Source: Mesorhizobium sp. (GTDB taxonomy: Bacteria; Pseudomonadota; Alphaproteobacteria; Rhizobiales; Rhizobiaceae). Taken from it: a DNA stretch of 64,000 nucleotides. Below the pieces are notes generated by a model. It had not been told where the DNA came from. It did not search any database and saw only the letters and a list, made by a program, of their open reading frames with translations. Position numbers and translations under genes: made by a program. This document shows, piece by piece, positions 7,697 through 15,155 of the stretch. Position 1 is the stretch's first letter. Each line of letters starts with the position of its first letter. The stretch spans positions 310,001 through 374,000 of the forward strand of contig SAPZ01000003.1 of the NCBI GenBank assembly GCA_004020875.1. The letters are read 5' to 3'.

Positions 7697-9271
7697 ATGC
7701 GGGTTGACGGTATCCCCGCCTCTCCCGGTTATGCCGAAGGCCCGCTGTTCGACCTCGACCAGTCTCCGGCCAGCTACAAAGCCAAGGCGAGCGCCGAGGA
7801 AGAACAAGCCGCGCTGGCCAGCGCAATCGGCAAGGCCGTCGGCCGGCTGGCGGCGCTGATGGAAACCGCCGACGGCGATGCCGCCGGCATCCTCGAATTC
7901 CACATCGCCATGCTGGAGGACGACGCATTGAGCGGTCCGGCCCTGGCGGCGATCGACTCCGGACAGCCGGCGGACGCCGCGTGGCGGGCCGCGCTGGACA
8001 GTGAGATCGCCGGCTACGAAGCGTCGGACCAGGACTATTTCCGCGCCCGCGCCGCCGATCTGCGGGACATCCGCGACCAGGTGCTGCGAGCGCTGAGCGA
8101 GGAAAGCGAGGCCGCTGCGCCCCCGGGCGCGATCCTCTATGGCGAGGACATCGCGCCGACGCGCTTCCTCGAAACCAATTGGAGCGAAGGCGGCGGCATC
8201 GCGCTCAAGCGCGGCAGCACGGCTAGCCATGTCGCCATGCTGGCGCGGTCGCGCGGCGTGCCGATGGTTGTCGGCCTCGGCGTCGCATCCGCACCGATCA
8301 TAGGCGACACGCTGCTCGATGCCGAACACGGCGCGATCATTTTCTCACCGTCGCCGGCCGAGACCGAAACCTTCCGGCAATCGGCCTCCTCCTTCGCCGA
8401 CCGCCTGGGCTCGGCGAGGACATTCCTGACGGCGCCGGCCGTGACCAGGGCCGGCACCGCGGTGCGCGTGCAGGTCAACATCGCCTACCCTTCCGATGTC
8501 GAAGGCATCGATGTCGAGACCTGCGACGGCGTCGGCCTGATGCGTACGGAATTCCTGTTCGGCAAGACACTGCCGGACGAGGAGACGCAATACCACGCCT
8601 ACCGCAAGGTGCTGGAATGGGCCGGCGGCAAACCGGTGACCATCCGCACCGTGGACGCCGGCGGCGACAAGCCGGTGCCGGGCTTCACGGTCGAGGAGAC
8701 CAATGCGTTTCTCGGCCTACGTGGCATCAGGCTGTCACTGGCGCGGCTCGATATCTTCCGCGTGCAGATCCGGGCATTGCTGCGTGCCGCCATCCACGGC
8801 AATCTGAAGGTGATGTTCCCGATGATCGCCACGCCTGACGAGTACAGCCAAGCGGCCGCGCTGTTCGCGCAGGAACAGGCCGCGCTTGCCACGCAAGGCG
8901 TCGCGCACAGGCTGCCGCCGCTCGGCATCATGGTCGAAGTGCCTTCCGTCGCGCTGGCGCCAGAGGATTTCGCCGACGTCGCCTTCTTCTCCATCGGCTC
9001 CAACGACCTGACGCAATATGTGATGGCGGCCGCACGGGATAACGCAGCCGTGGCGCATCTCAATTCCGTCCGTCACCCGGCGGTGCTGCGGCTGATCGAG
9101 GCGGTTGCCGGCTTCGGAAGGGAGAAGGGAATTCCGGTCAGCCTCTGCGGCGATGCCGGCGGCGACCCTGCAGCCATCCCGGCGCTGCTTGAGGCCGGCC
9201 TGCGCGACCTCTCGGTCGCCCCTGCTCAACTGGCGATGGCCAAGGCGGCCATCGCTGACGTTGCGGCGTAG
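7697..9271 (+). CDS. Phosphoenolpyruvate-protein phosphotransferase (enzyme I) of the Dha operon
   Basis: A 524-aa enzyme I. It has an N-terminal HPr-binding region, the phosphohistidine domain with GSTASHVAMLARSRG (active His178), and the C-terminal PEP-binding barrel with LMRTEFLF, DAGGDKP and the SIGSNDLTQY and GDAGGD segments. It should pass phosphate from PEP to the adjacent HPr, then DhaM, then DhaL. No N-terminal GAF domain is present, unlike the nitrogen-PTS enzyme PtsP. The ATG at 7697 begins the family-typical GIPASPGYAEGP. An in-frame ATG at 7667 would add ten residues. Confidence 0.92.
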   Translation: MRVDGIPASPGYAEGPLFDLDQSPASYKAKASAEEEQAALASAIGKAVGRLAALMETADGDAAGILEFHIAMLEDDALSGPALAAIDSGQPADAAWRAALDSEIAGYEASDQDYFRARAADLRDIRDQVLRALSEESEAAAPPGAILYGEDIAPTRFLETNWSEGGGIALKRGSTASHVAMLARSRGVPMVVGLGVASAPIIGDTLLDAEHGAIIFSPSPAETETFRQSASSFADRLGSARTFLTAPAVTRAGTAVRVQVNIAYPSDVEGIDVETCDGVGLMRTEFLFGKTLPDEETQYHAYRKVLEWAGGKPVTIRTVDAGGDKPVPGFTVEETNAFLGLRGIRLSLARLDIFRVQIRALLRAAIHGNLKVMFPMIATPDEYSQAAALFAQEQAALATQGVAHRLPPLGIMVEVPSVALAPEDFADVAFFSIGSNDLTQYVMAAARDNAAVAHLNSVRHPAVLRLIEAVAGFGREKGIPVSLCGDAGGDPAAIPALLEAGLRDLSVAPAQLAMAKAAIADVAA

Positions 9272-9278
9272 GCGCGGC

Positions 9279-9710
9279 ATGGGCAAGACTGCCAAGATAC
9301 AAGAAGTCGGTTCCGAAGACGCGATCCGCGCCTATAAGACGATCCTTTCGCAGGTCATCGACCAGCGTCCCTCGGGCATGCGCCAGCGGCTTGCCGATGC
9401 GCTCGGCAAGCACCGCAGCTTCGTCACGCAGATTTCCAGCCCAGCCTATTCGATCCCGATCCCGTCAAAGCATCTGCCTTCGATCTTTTCCGTCTGCCAC
9501 TTCAGCCAGGCCGAGCGCGACCAGTTCATGGCCGCCTATCATCGGGCCCATCCCGGCAAAGCGCCCGCGGCTTCGGGCCAGCGCAAGACGCGCCACGTCT
9601 CGCTCATTGTGCCGGATTTCGGCGACGACAAGCAGAACGCGGCGCTCGACCGGGCGATCAACGACTTCATCCAGAAAATAACCAGCATCGCCGGCAAGGG
9701 CAGCGGCTAA
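9279..9710 (+). CDS. Putative helix-turn-helix protein of the Dha operon
   Basis: A 143-aa soluble protein, not confidently recognised. Residues 20-80 (SQVIDQRPSGMRQRLADALGKHRSFVTQIS) have the rhythm of a lambda-repressor-like helix-turn-helix. Residues 105-143 form a second predicted helical segment after a basic linker (SGQRKTRHVS). It lies seven bases after the enzyme I gene and 24 before dhaK, inside the operon. It may be a regulator of Dha metabolism or an accessory of the phosphotransfer chain. The function is inferred. Confidence 0.6.
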   Translation: MGKTAKIQEVGSEDAIRAYKTILSQVIDQRPSGMRQRLADALGKHRSFVTQISSPAYSIPIPSKHLPSIFSVCHFSQAERDQFMAAYHRAHPGKAPAASGQRKTRHVSLIVPDFGDDKQNAALDRAINDFIQKITSIAGKGSG

Positions 9711-9733
9711 AGCGGGAGCATGGGAGGACTGCC

Positions 9734-10720
9734 ATGAAGAAATTCATCAACTCTGTGGACACGGTGCTGACCGAAACCCTCGATGGCTTTGCGGCGGCTC
9801 ATTCCGATATCCTCGTGCTTGGAGAGGGCCACAAATTCATTCGCCGCAAGGAACTGAAGCAGGGCAAGGTGGCGCTGATCTCCGGCGGCGGCTCGGGCCA
9901 TGAGCCGCTGCATGGCGGGCTGGTTGGCCACGGCATGCTCGACGCCGCCTGCCCCGGCCAGGTCTTCACCTCGCCGACTCCGGACCAGATGCTGGCCGCC
10001 GTTGAGGCCGTCGACACCGGCGCCGGCTGCCTGTTCATCGTCAAGAATTACGAAGGCGATGTGATGAATTTCGACATGGCGGCTGAGATGGCGGATGGCG
10101 TGCTGCAGGTCGTGACCAATGACGACGTCGCGGTCGAGAACTCGTCCTACACGACCGGACGACGCGGCGTTGCCGGCACGCTGGTGGTAGAAAAGATCGT
10201 CGGCGCGGCGGCGGAACAAGGCATGGCGCTGTCCGCGCTCAAAGCGCTGGGCGACCGTATCAACGCCGCGACGCGCTCGATGGGTGTGGCGTTGACCAGC
10301 GGCACGGTGCCCGCCGCCGGCAAGCCGACTTTCGAGATCGGCGACGGCGAGATGGAATTCGGTGTCGGCATCCATGGCGAGCCCGGCCGGCGGCGCGACG
10401 CGCTGAAGAGCGCCGACGCCATCGCCGAGGAGGTCTGCGCGGCGATCGCCGGCGATCTCGGCGACCGCGCCAAAGGGCCGGCGCTGCTATTCGTCAACGG
10501 TTTCGGCGGCACGCCCTCGATGGAGCTCTATCTGATGTACAACAGCGCCCGCATAATCTTTGAAAAGCACGGGGTAACGATCGTCCGCTCGCTGGTTGGG
10601 TCTTACGTGACGTCCCTAGACATGGCCGGCTGCTCGATCACGCTGACCATGCTGGACGATGAGATGACGAAGTTGTGGGACGCTCCTGTCCACACCGCAG
10701 CACTGCGCTGGGGCATTTAG
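9734..10720 (+). CDS. dhaK: Dihydroxyacetone kinase subunit DhaK
   Basis: A 328-aa DhaK with SGGGSGHEPLH (50-60), NDDVAV (129-134) and the substrate-binding His213 in GVGIHGEPGR. It is the stand-alone partner of the upstream DhaL and DhaM, giving a PEP-dependent kinase producing dihydroxyacetone phosphate or a related ketose phosphate. A ribosome-binding site (GGGAGCATGGGAGG) precedes the ATG. It is the last gene of the operon. A second DhaK domain exists in the fusion at 4694. Confidence 0.92.
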   Translation: MKKFINSVDTVLTETLDGFAAAHSDILVLGEGHKFIRRKELKQGKVALISGGGSGHEPLHGGLVGHGMLDAACPGQVFTSPTPDQMLAAVEAVDTGAGCLFIVKNYEGDVMNFDMAAEMADGVLQVVTNDDVAVENSSYTTGRRGVAGTLVVEKIVGAAAEQGMALSALKALGDRINAATRSMGVALTSGTVPAAGKPTFEIGDGEMEFGVGIHGEPGRRRDALKSADAIAEEVCAAIAGDLGDRAKGPALLFVNGFGGTPSMELYLMYNSARIIFEKHGVTIVRSLVGSYVTSLDMAGCSITLTMLDDEMTKLWDAPVHTAALRWGI

Positions 10721-10747
10721 GGGCGCAAGGAAAGGCTGCGAACTTGG

Positions 10748-10843
10748 CTAGGCCGCTGGTTTTGAGGTGACGGCTACCACGGCGGACAGCTTGGCCGCCT
10801 TGCGCAGAACTGGCGCTTGATACTGCTTCTTGGTCATTTTCAT
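10748..10843 (-). CDS. Lasso-leader-like 31-aa peptide, putative RiPP precursor
   Basis: A short gene with tandem possible starts (ATG 10843 and ATG 10837), each with a GGAG-type ribosome-binding site 8 bases upstream. The peptide contains YQAPVLRKAAKLSAVVAVT (residues 8-26). This places Tyr, Pro and Leu exactly as in lasso-peptide leaders (Y-x2-P-x-L). The Gly at -8 and Thr at -2 of a classical lasso leader are not at the right positions, and only five residues (SKPAA) follow Thr26, with no Gly/acceptor pair. It is divergent from the nucleotidyltransferase-family gene and near B1, B2 and kinase genes. It is either a precursor of a non-lasso product or a remnant. Confidence 0.55.
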   Translation of the reverse strand: MKMTKKQYQAPVLRKAAKLSAVVAVTSKPAA

Positions 10844-10980
10844 GTCTCCGACTCCCGCTTTTGAGAATGCGGCAAAGCTATTCGCACTGTCAATTCATAC
10901 GTGAGCTTCGCCCTCGCGCTGCTGGCGTCCCTGGTGCTTTTCTGCAACGATATCTGTGTTGATGACCGAATCCGACCAGA

Positions 10981-12009
10981 ATGATGCTGCCGTCTCTTGT
11001 TCCTGCCGATGAAAAACTGCTGCTGAGCTTCGCCGACCCCGACGCATCGGTTGCCATTGGCATTGGCCTTGCGGCCGAGACCTTGCTGGCGCTGCTCGCC
11101 AATGCGGAGTTCCACGGCGTTCTGCCGATTATGCTGCGCAAGCTCCGGGAGATCGGCGACGCTCGACTGCCGCGGGACGCGGCTCTGCAGCTGAAATTGT
11201 CCGATTTGCGCGACGCTGCGACGATGGCAACCGGCCAGTCGATGTTGCTACAGTACCATGGCGACCGCATCATGAAAGCATTGGCCGCGAAAGGCGTGCC
11301 GGCCCGGATCGTCAAAGGACCGGTGTTCGCACGCAAGCTTTACAGCCAGATTGCGGACCGTCCCTTCACCGACATCGACATCCTCGTCGATCCCGCCGCA
11401 ATCGACGAAGCCAACAAGATCATCGGCGAGTGCGGCTTCGTGCTCGGCAGCGGCGAAGCCGAGTCGCACGCGTTGCAGGAATTCAAATGGCTGGAGAAAG
11501 AGAACTCCAGCCTGCTCGTCGAATTGCACGGCAATCTGGTGCACGACACCGGCATGCGCAGACGCTTGTCGCTCGGCTTTCGCGAGCTGCAGGCGATCGA
11601 CGGCGGCGAAACCGATACGCCGGCCGCACTTCTGACCATTGCCATCGTTCACGCGGCCGGCGGCCACAAGTTCCATCGGCTGCAGCTCTGCGTCGACGTG
11701 CTGCAAGGCGTGCGGGCGTTGAAATCGCCGGAAGACGAAGCGCGCCTGCTGGAGGCCGCCCGCATGACCGGCATCGAGCTCGAGCTTGCGACGGTCCTCA
11801 ACGTGACCGGGCGCCTGTTCGGCGCGCAGCGCGCGATCGAGTTGGCGAACCGCATCAAGCCGGACCTCTCGATAAGGCTGGCGAAATGGCTGATCACCGG
11901 CAATATGCTGCTTCAGGTCAATTCGCGAGAAAAGCTGCGCTCGCGCCTCAGCCGCGATGCCTTTCGATGGGTGCAGAGGCTGGCGCGGCCGCGGCCGTAT
12001 CCAGCCTGA
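10981..12009 (+). CDS. Nucleotidyltransferase-family protein (NTP_transf_5-like) of the first RiPP module
   Basis: A 342-aa soluble protein with the family motif KGPVFARKLY (112-121) followed by RPFTDIDILV (127-136). The aspartates of DIDILV are the likely metal-binding pair. Proteins of this family occur in kinase-containing lasso clusters, where one member was reported to act on the phosphorylated peptide. The ATG at 10981 is chosen; a second ATG follows immediately. It is divergent from the 31-aa peptide gene and is followed after seven bases by a formyltransferase gene. A related family member lies at 36725, beside the lasso cluster. Confidence 0.8.
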   Translation: MMLPSLVPADEKLLLSFADPDASVAIGIGLAAETLLALLANAEFHGVLPIMLRKLREIGDARLPRDAALQLKLSDLRDAATMATGQSMLLQYHGDRIMKALAAKGVPARIVKGPVFARKLYSQIADRPFTDIDILVDPAAIDEANKIIGECGFVLGSGEAESHALQEFKWLEKENSSLLVELHGNLVHDTGMRRRLSLGFRELQAIDGGETDTPAALLTIAIVHAAGGHKFHRLQLCVDVLQGVRALKSPEDEARLLEAARMTGIELELATVLNVTGRLFGAQRAIELANRIKPDLSIRLAKWLITGNMLLQVNSREKLRSRLSRDAFRWVQRLARPRPYPA

Positions 12010-12016
12010 ACCCGGC

Positions 12017-13000
12017 ATGGAGAAACAGCTCTCGGCCGTATTCGTTACCGAGGTTTCTTCCGTCACCGCGCCCATGCTTGCGCGTTGGGCAGATCGCGGC
12101 CACCACATCGCCGCCGTCGTCGTGCCGGGCCCACGTGCCGGCAAACGCTTCAGCTTCAGTGTGATCCGCCGTCGCCTGCGGCGGAGGTTCGCGTTGAGGT
12201 CTCATCCTGGACACGCCACGCCCTCGCTGATCGAATTCGGCCCGCCCTATGACTGGGATACGCTCGGCACGCGGCTCGGCGCATCGGGCGCCGATCTTTT
12301 GATCTGTTTCGGTTATGGCAAACTGATCCCGCGAACCGTGCTGGAGTTGTTTCCAAACGGCGGCCTCAACCTGCATCCCGCGCTTCTGCCGCACTATCGC
12401 GGCCCGCATCCAATCCACCGGCTGGTCATCGACCAGATGCATGAAGCGCATGGCGGCGTGACCTTGCACAAGATGACGTCCTGCTTCGACGAGGGGGACA
12501 TCCTTGCGCAGGTTGGTTTTACAGCGGAGAATTGGCGTTCGGCCGCAACCGTCAACAGGGCCTTGGCTGACGCGATTGCTGTGCTAGCGGCAGATGTTGC
12601 GCCCGAATATTGCCTGGGCAAACTTGCCGGAATGCCTCAGCCGGATGGGGCGTATGGGTGGGCGCAGATCGAGGGTGGTCCGCTGATCGTCGGGGCGCGA
12701 TCGTCAAGCGAGCATGTCGCCCGGTTGTGCCGGATCGTCGGGTCGAGCGTTCCGGTCAGCGCCTTGATCAATGGAAGACCTATTCGGCTTGCTCATCCAA
12801 TCCGTCGCCTGGGACCACCCACAGGCGAAGCGGCGAAACGCCGATGGGGACTGGTGGCGTTCGACTGCGCTGACGCGCGCGTCGTCCACCTGGCTTACAA
12901 CAAGCTGTCACGGCTGCTGCTGCGATGGCAGTCGAAACCCCGCCAAGGCCGGCCGGAGCGGCGCTCCTTCGACATCCGGCGTTTCGGCGCAAAGGATTGA
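12017..13000 (+). CDS. Formyltransferase-family protein
   Basis: A 327-aa protein of the folate-dependent formyltransferase family (Fmt/ArnA/PurN-like). The catalytic signature is visible as GLNLHPALLPHYRGPHPIH with Asn118 and His120, and the third acid in SCFDEGDILAQ (Asp158). The N-terminal 60 residues are Rossmann-like but have an arginine-rich stretch (RRRLRRRFALR) unlike Fmt. The C-terminal domain (about 205-327) would set the acceptor. It is too divergent to be the housekeeping Met-tRNA formyltransferase. The location suggests formylation of an amino sugar or of the peptide product. The acceptor is unknown. Confidence 0.8.
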   Translation: MEKQLSAVFVTEVSSVTAPMLARWADRGHHIAAVVVPGPRAGKRFSFSVIRRRLRRRFALRSHPGHATPSLIEFGPPYDWDTLGTRLGASGADLLICFGYGKLIPRTVLELFPNGGLNLHPALLPHYRGPHPIHRLVIDQMHEAHGGVTLHKMTSCFDEGDILAQVGFTAENWRSAATVNRALADAIAVLAADVAPEYCLGKLAGMPQPDGAYGWAQIEGGPLIVGARSSSEHVARLCRIVGSSVPVSALINGRPIRLAHPIRRLGPPTGEAAKRRWGLVAFDCADARVVHLAYNKLSRLLLRWQSKPRQGRPERRSFDIRRFGAKD

Positions 13001-13007
13001 ACGCGCC

Positions 13008-13988
13008 TCAGCCGTGCAGCGTAGCCTGAATCAACGCGGCCGCATCCGCCGGGCTTGCTCCGACTTCCAGCGTGAAGGTCGGCACCGTCTTGACCAATGC
13101 TGCGATCGTCGCCATTCGCCTTTTCTGCAGCGGCAACAAGCCGGTCGTGCCGGTCCTCACATTGTCGGCGGCCAAAGCCACCATGGCATCGGTCCTCGGC
13201 ATGGGCACGAGCCTTGTCTCGCCATCCGCCGAGCGGGCAAGATGAAGAAGAGCCGCGATCGGCCTGGCGCGAACATCCTCGACACGGATGATCTCGGCAA
13301 GGCGATCGAGCGACACGGCCTGCTCGCCCTCCGCATTCCATGTTTCGCCAAGGCAAGGCGACACGAAAGGCAGCATCGCTGCGGTGTTGCGATGGATCTT
13401 CACTTTGCGCGGCATGCCCCAGGCCGCTACACCATCCTGTGTCGCCCTGAGGATCATGACGTCGTCGGAACAGAGGCCGAAGCCCTGCGAGGCGAGCGCC
13501 AGCGACGTCGTGGACTTGCCCGTGCCGCTCGGGGCATGGACCAGGACGAGCGCCTCGCTGCCCGGCAACGTCAGGCCAGCCGTGTGCAGCATGTGCTGCC
13601 CTCCGGCATCGAGCGCTGCATCCAGTAACATCATCAGCAGCGTCCATTTGATCTTGGTGTCCGGATGAACGCGGATTTCGGCGCAGCCCTCCTTGTCGCG
13701 GATCGACAGCGTCTGCTGGCCTGGAAAGACGAGGTGGAAGACGTCTCCGGCGTCTATCATCCGGCAATGGCCATCGAAGGGCACTTCGCCGTCGAAAGCC
13801 AATACCCCTTCAGGGATTTCCTGCAGATCAAGCGTTTCGATGATGTCGACACGAAAGCCAGGCTGGGCGGCCTCCTCCACGCGCACGGTGCCGAGCATCA
13901 GGTCGAAGCTCGGCCAGAGGTCGGCGCGGGCGGCGGTCACGCTTAGGACCTGCCCTTTGAGGTCGTAGAAGAAAGTCTGGTCGCTCAA
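13008..13988 (-). CDS. HPr-kinase-like RiPP kinase of the first module
   Basis: About 326 aa. It has a P-loop APSGTGKST (152-160), a preceding LHTAGL segment with His135, and the acidic pair SDDVMIL (175-176), the pattern of HPr-kinase homologues that phosphorylate lasso precursors. No ATG is suitably placed. A TTG at 13988 overlaps the TGA of the upstream B2 gene (TTGA) with GAAGG nine bases before it, and is taken as start. It is third in a leftward B1-B2-kinase operon and converges with the formyltransferase gene, seven bases apart. Confidence 0.8.
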   Translation of the reverse strand: MSDQTFFYDLKGQVLSVTAARADLWPSFDLMLGTVRVEEAAQPGFRVDIIETLDLQEIPEGVLAFDGEVPFDGHCRMIDAGDVFHLVFPGQQTLSIRDKEGCAEIRVHPDTKIKWTLLMMLLDAALDAGGQHMLHTAGLTLPGSEALVLVHAPSGTGKSTTSLALASQGFGLCSDDVMILRATQDGVAAWGMPRKVKIHRNTAAMLPFVSPCLGETWNAEGEQAVSLDRLAEIIRVEDVRARPIAALLHLARSADGETRLVPMPRTDAMVALAADNVRTGTTGLLPLQKRRMATIAALVKTVPTFTLEVGASPADAAALIQATLHG

Positions 13989-14416
13989 GCAGCGGACGCC
14001 TTCACGCTGGGCGGGTGGCGGTAGATTTCCACCATGCCGGGCTGACTGTCGCTGACCACCGGCTTGCCGTCGAGGCAGACCCAGCAATGCGCCGACAGGC
14101 GGGGCTCGTGCATCGATTTGACGTCGACGCCGAAACGCAGCTCCGGGTCGAGACCGGCCATGCGCAGAAAACGGAAGCCGAGCAGACCCTCGCGAAGACA
14201 TCTGCGGTCGCGCATGAACCAGGGCCGCCGCACCGTTCGGTTGACGCGCTGGACGATGTAGGTCCAGGGCAAGTCACGATAGGGCGCGGGCGAGCGCAAC
14301 GGCGCCAGTTTCAACACGCTTTCGAAATCGCGCCGGCCGACCAGCACCGGCAGCAGGCGGGCGCTGAGCCACAAATGGGCGCGGAACACGGCGCGCAGGA
14401 CCGGTCCGTCGGTCAT
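13985..14416 (-). CDS. Lasso-type B2 transglutaminase-like protein (leader peptidase)
   Basis: A 143-aa transglutaminase-like cysteine protease of the lasso B2 family. The catalytic triad reads Cys73 in DRRCLREGLLGFRFL, His110 in LSAHCWVCLDG and Asp123 in PVVSDSQPG. It normally removes the leader from a precursor delivered by B1. The ATG at 14416 overlaps the stop of the B1 gene (TGATG). The presence of B1 and B2 without a cyclase gene nearby is unusual. Confidence 0.88.
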   Translation of the reverse strand: MTDGPVLRAVFRAHLWLSARLLPVLVGRRDFESVLKLAPLRSPAPYRDLPWTYIVQRVNRTVRRPWFMRDRRCLREGLLGFRFLRMAGLDPELRFGVDVKSMHEPRLSAHCWVCLDGKPVVSDSQPGMVEIYRHPPSVKASAA

Positions 14417-14703
14417 CACACGCCTGGGTCGGCGAGGATGCCTTCAGCCACCAACTCGGCGGCCAATTCGGCCATATCCTGGTCGAGCGTTGCCTTGTCG
14501 ACCTCGAATTCGTCCGCCAGCAGGTCGACGATCTGGTTGAGATTGCGCGCGCCGTTCACCTTGTCGAGAAAAGCCTCGGTCGTGTCGTTGCAGGTGTAAA
14601 GCTGTCCGCTGCGCGCCAAAAGCACGACGGCGCCATCGCCGACATGCTGCACGGACGCATCGTCCGCCATCCGAAGCACCGTTTCAGAGCCGATTTCCGC
14701 CAT
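14416..14703 (-). CDS. PqqD-like B1 leader-recognition protein
   Basis: A 95-aa PqqD-fold protein (RiPP recognition element). Typical are SVQHVGDGAVVLLARSGQLYTCNDT and FLDKVNGARNLNQIVDLLADEF. In lasso systems B1 binds the Tyr-Pro-Leu part of the leader and presents it to B2. The ATG at 14703 follows AAGGGAGCGGGCGG; an upstream in-frame ATG at 14730 lacks one. It is first in the leftward B1-B2-kinase operon. The nearest peptide with a fitting Tyr-Pro-Leu motif is at 10748-10843. Confidence 0.88.
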   Translation of the reverse strand: MAEIGSETVLRMADDASVQHVGDGAVVLLARSGQLYTCNDTTEAFLDKVNGARNLNQIVDLLADEFEVDKATLDQDMAELAAELVAEGILADPGV

Positions 14704-14882
14704 CCGCCCGCTCCCTTCGCTGGAGAGCAATTAGCGCGGCGCCGCGAGACTGTCCATCGGCATGGATGGCGAAGGGGCCAACCGGCCCTGCAAGCATGAC
14801 CGTCGCGGGCGAATATTAGCGAGATCTTGCCTTCCTGCCCTTGCGTAAGCTATGAGTCCGCCGGGCTTTGGGGAGTGATTGT

Positions 14883-14999
14883 ATGCGTTACAATTGGGAA
14901 CGGGCTCCGACGGCGTTCGAACGCCATCGGAAGGCGCTTGCGGCGGCTATCCTGATCGCCGGTGGCGTCGGATTGATGCTGGCGGCGCTGCCGCTCTAA
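14883..14999 (+). CDS. 38-aa single-pass membrane peptide
   Basis: A short gene with a strong ribosome-binding site (GGGGAG, seven bases before ATG 14883). The N-terminal half is polar and basic (RYNWERAPTAFERHRK), followed by one hydrophobic segment (residues 18-38) reaching the C-terminus. It is divergent from the B1-B2-kinase operon. It has no leader-like motif. The strong translation signal and clean topology favour a real small protein; the function is unknown. Confidence 0.45.
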   Translation: MRYNWERAPTAFERHRKALAAAILIAGGVGLMLAALPL

Positions 15000-15155
15000 G
15001 CCAGCTTATCTCACCGACGGTGACAGCGACGCCTCCACCGGAGGCGCCGAACAGGGACGTTTGCCGGCGATGTCGACCAAAATGCAGGAAGACATGGCCG
15101 CCACACGCGGCTTAGTCTATGGCAGGCTGCAGAACGTTTCTTGGGAGGAAGGCGG

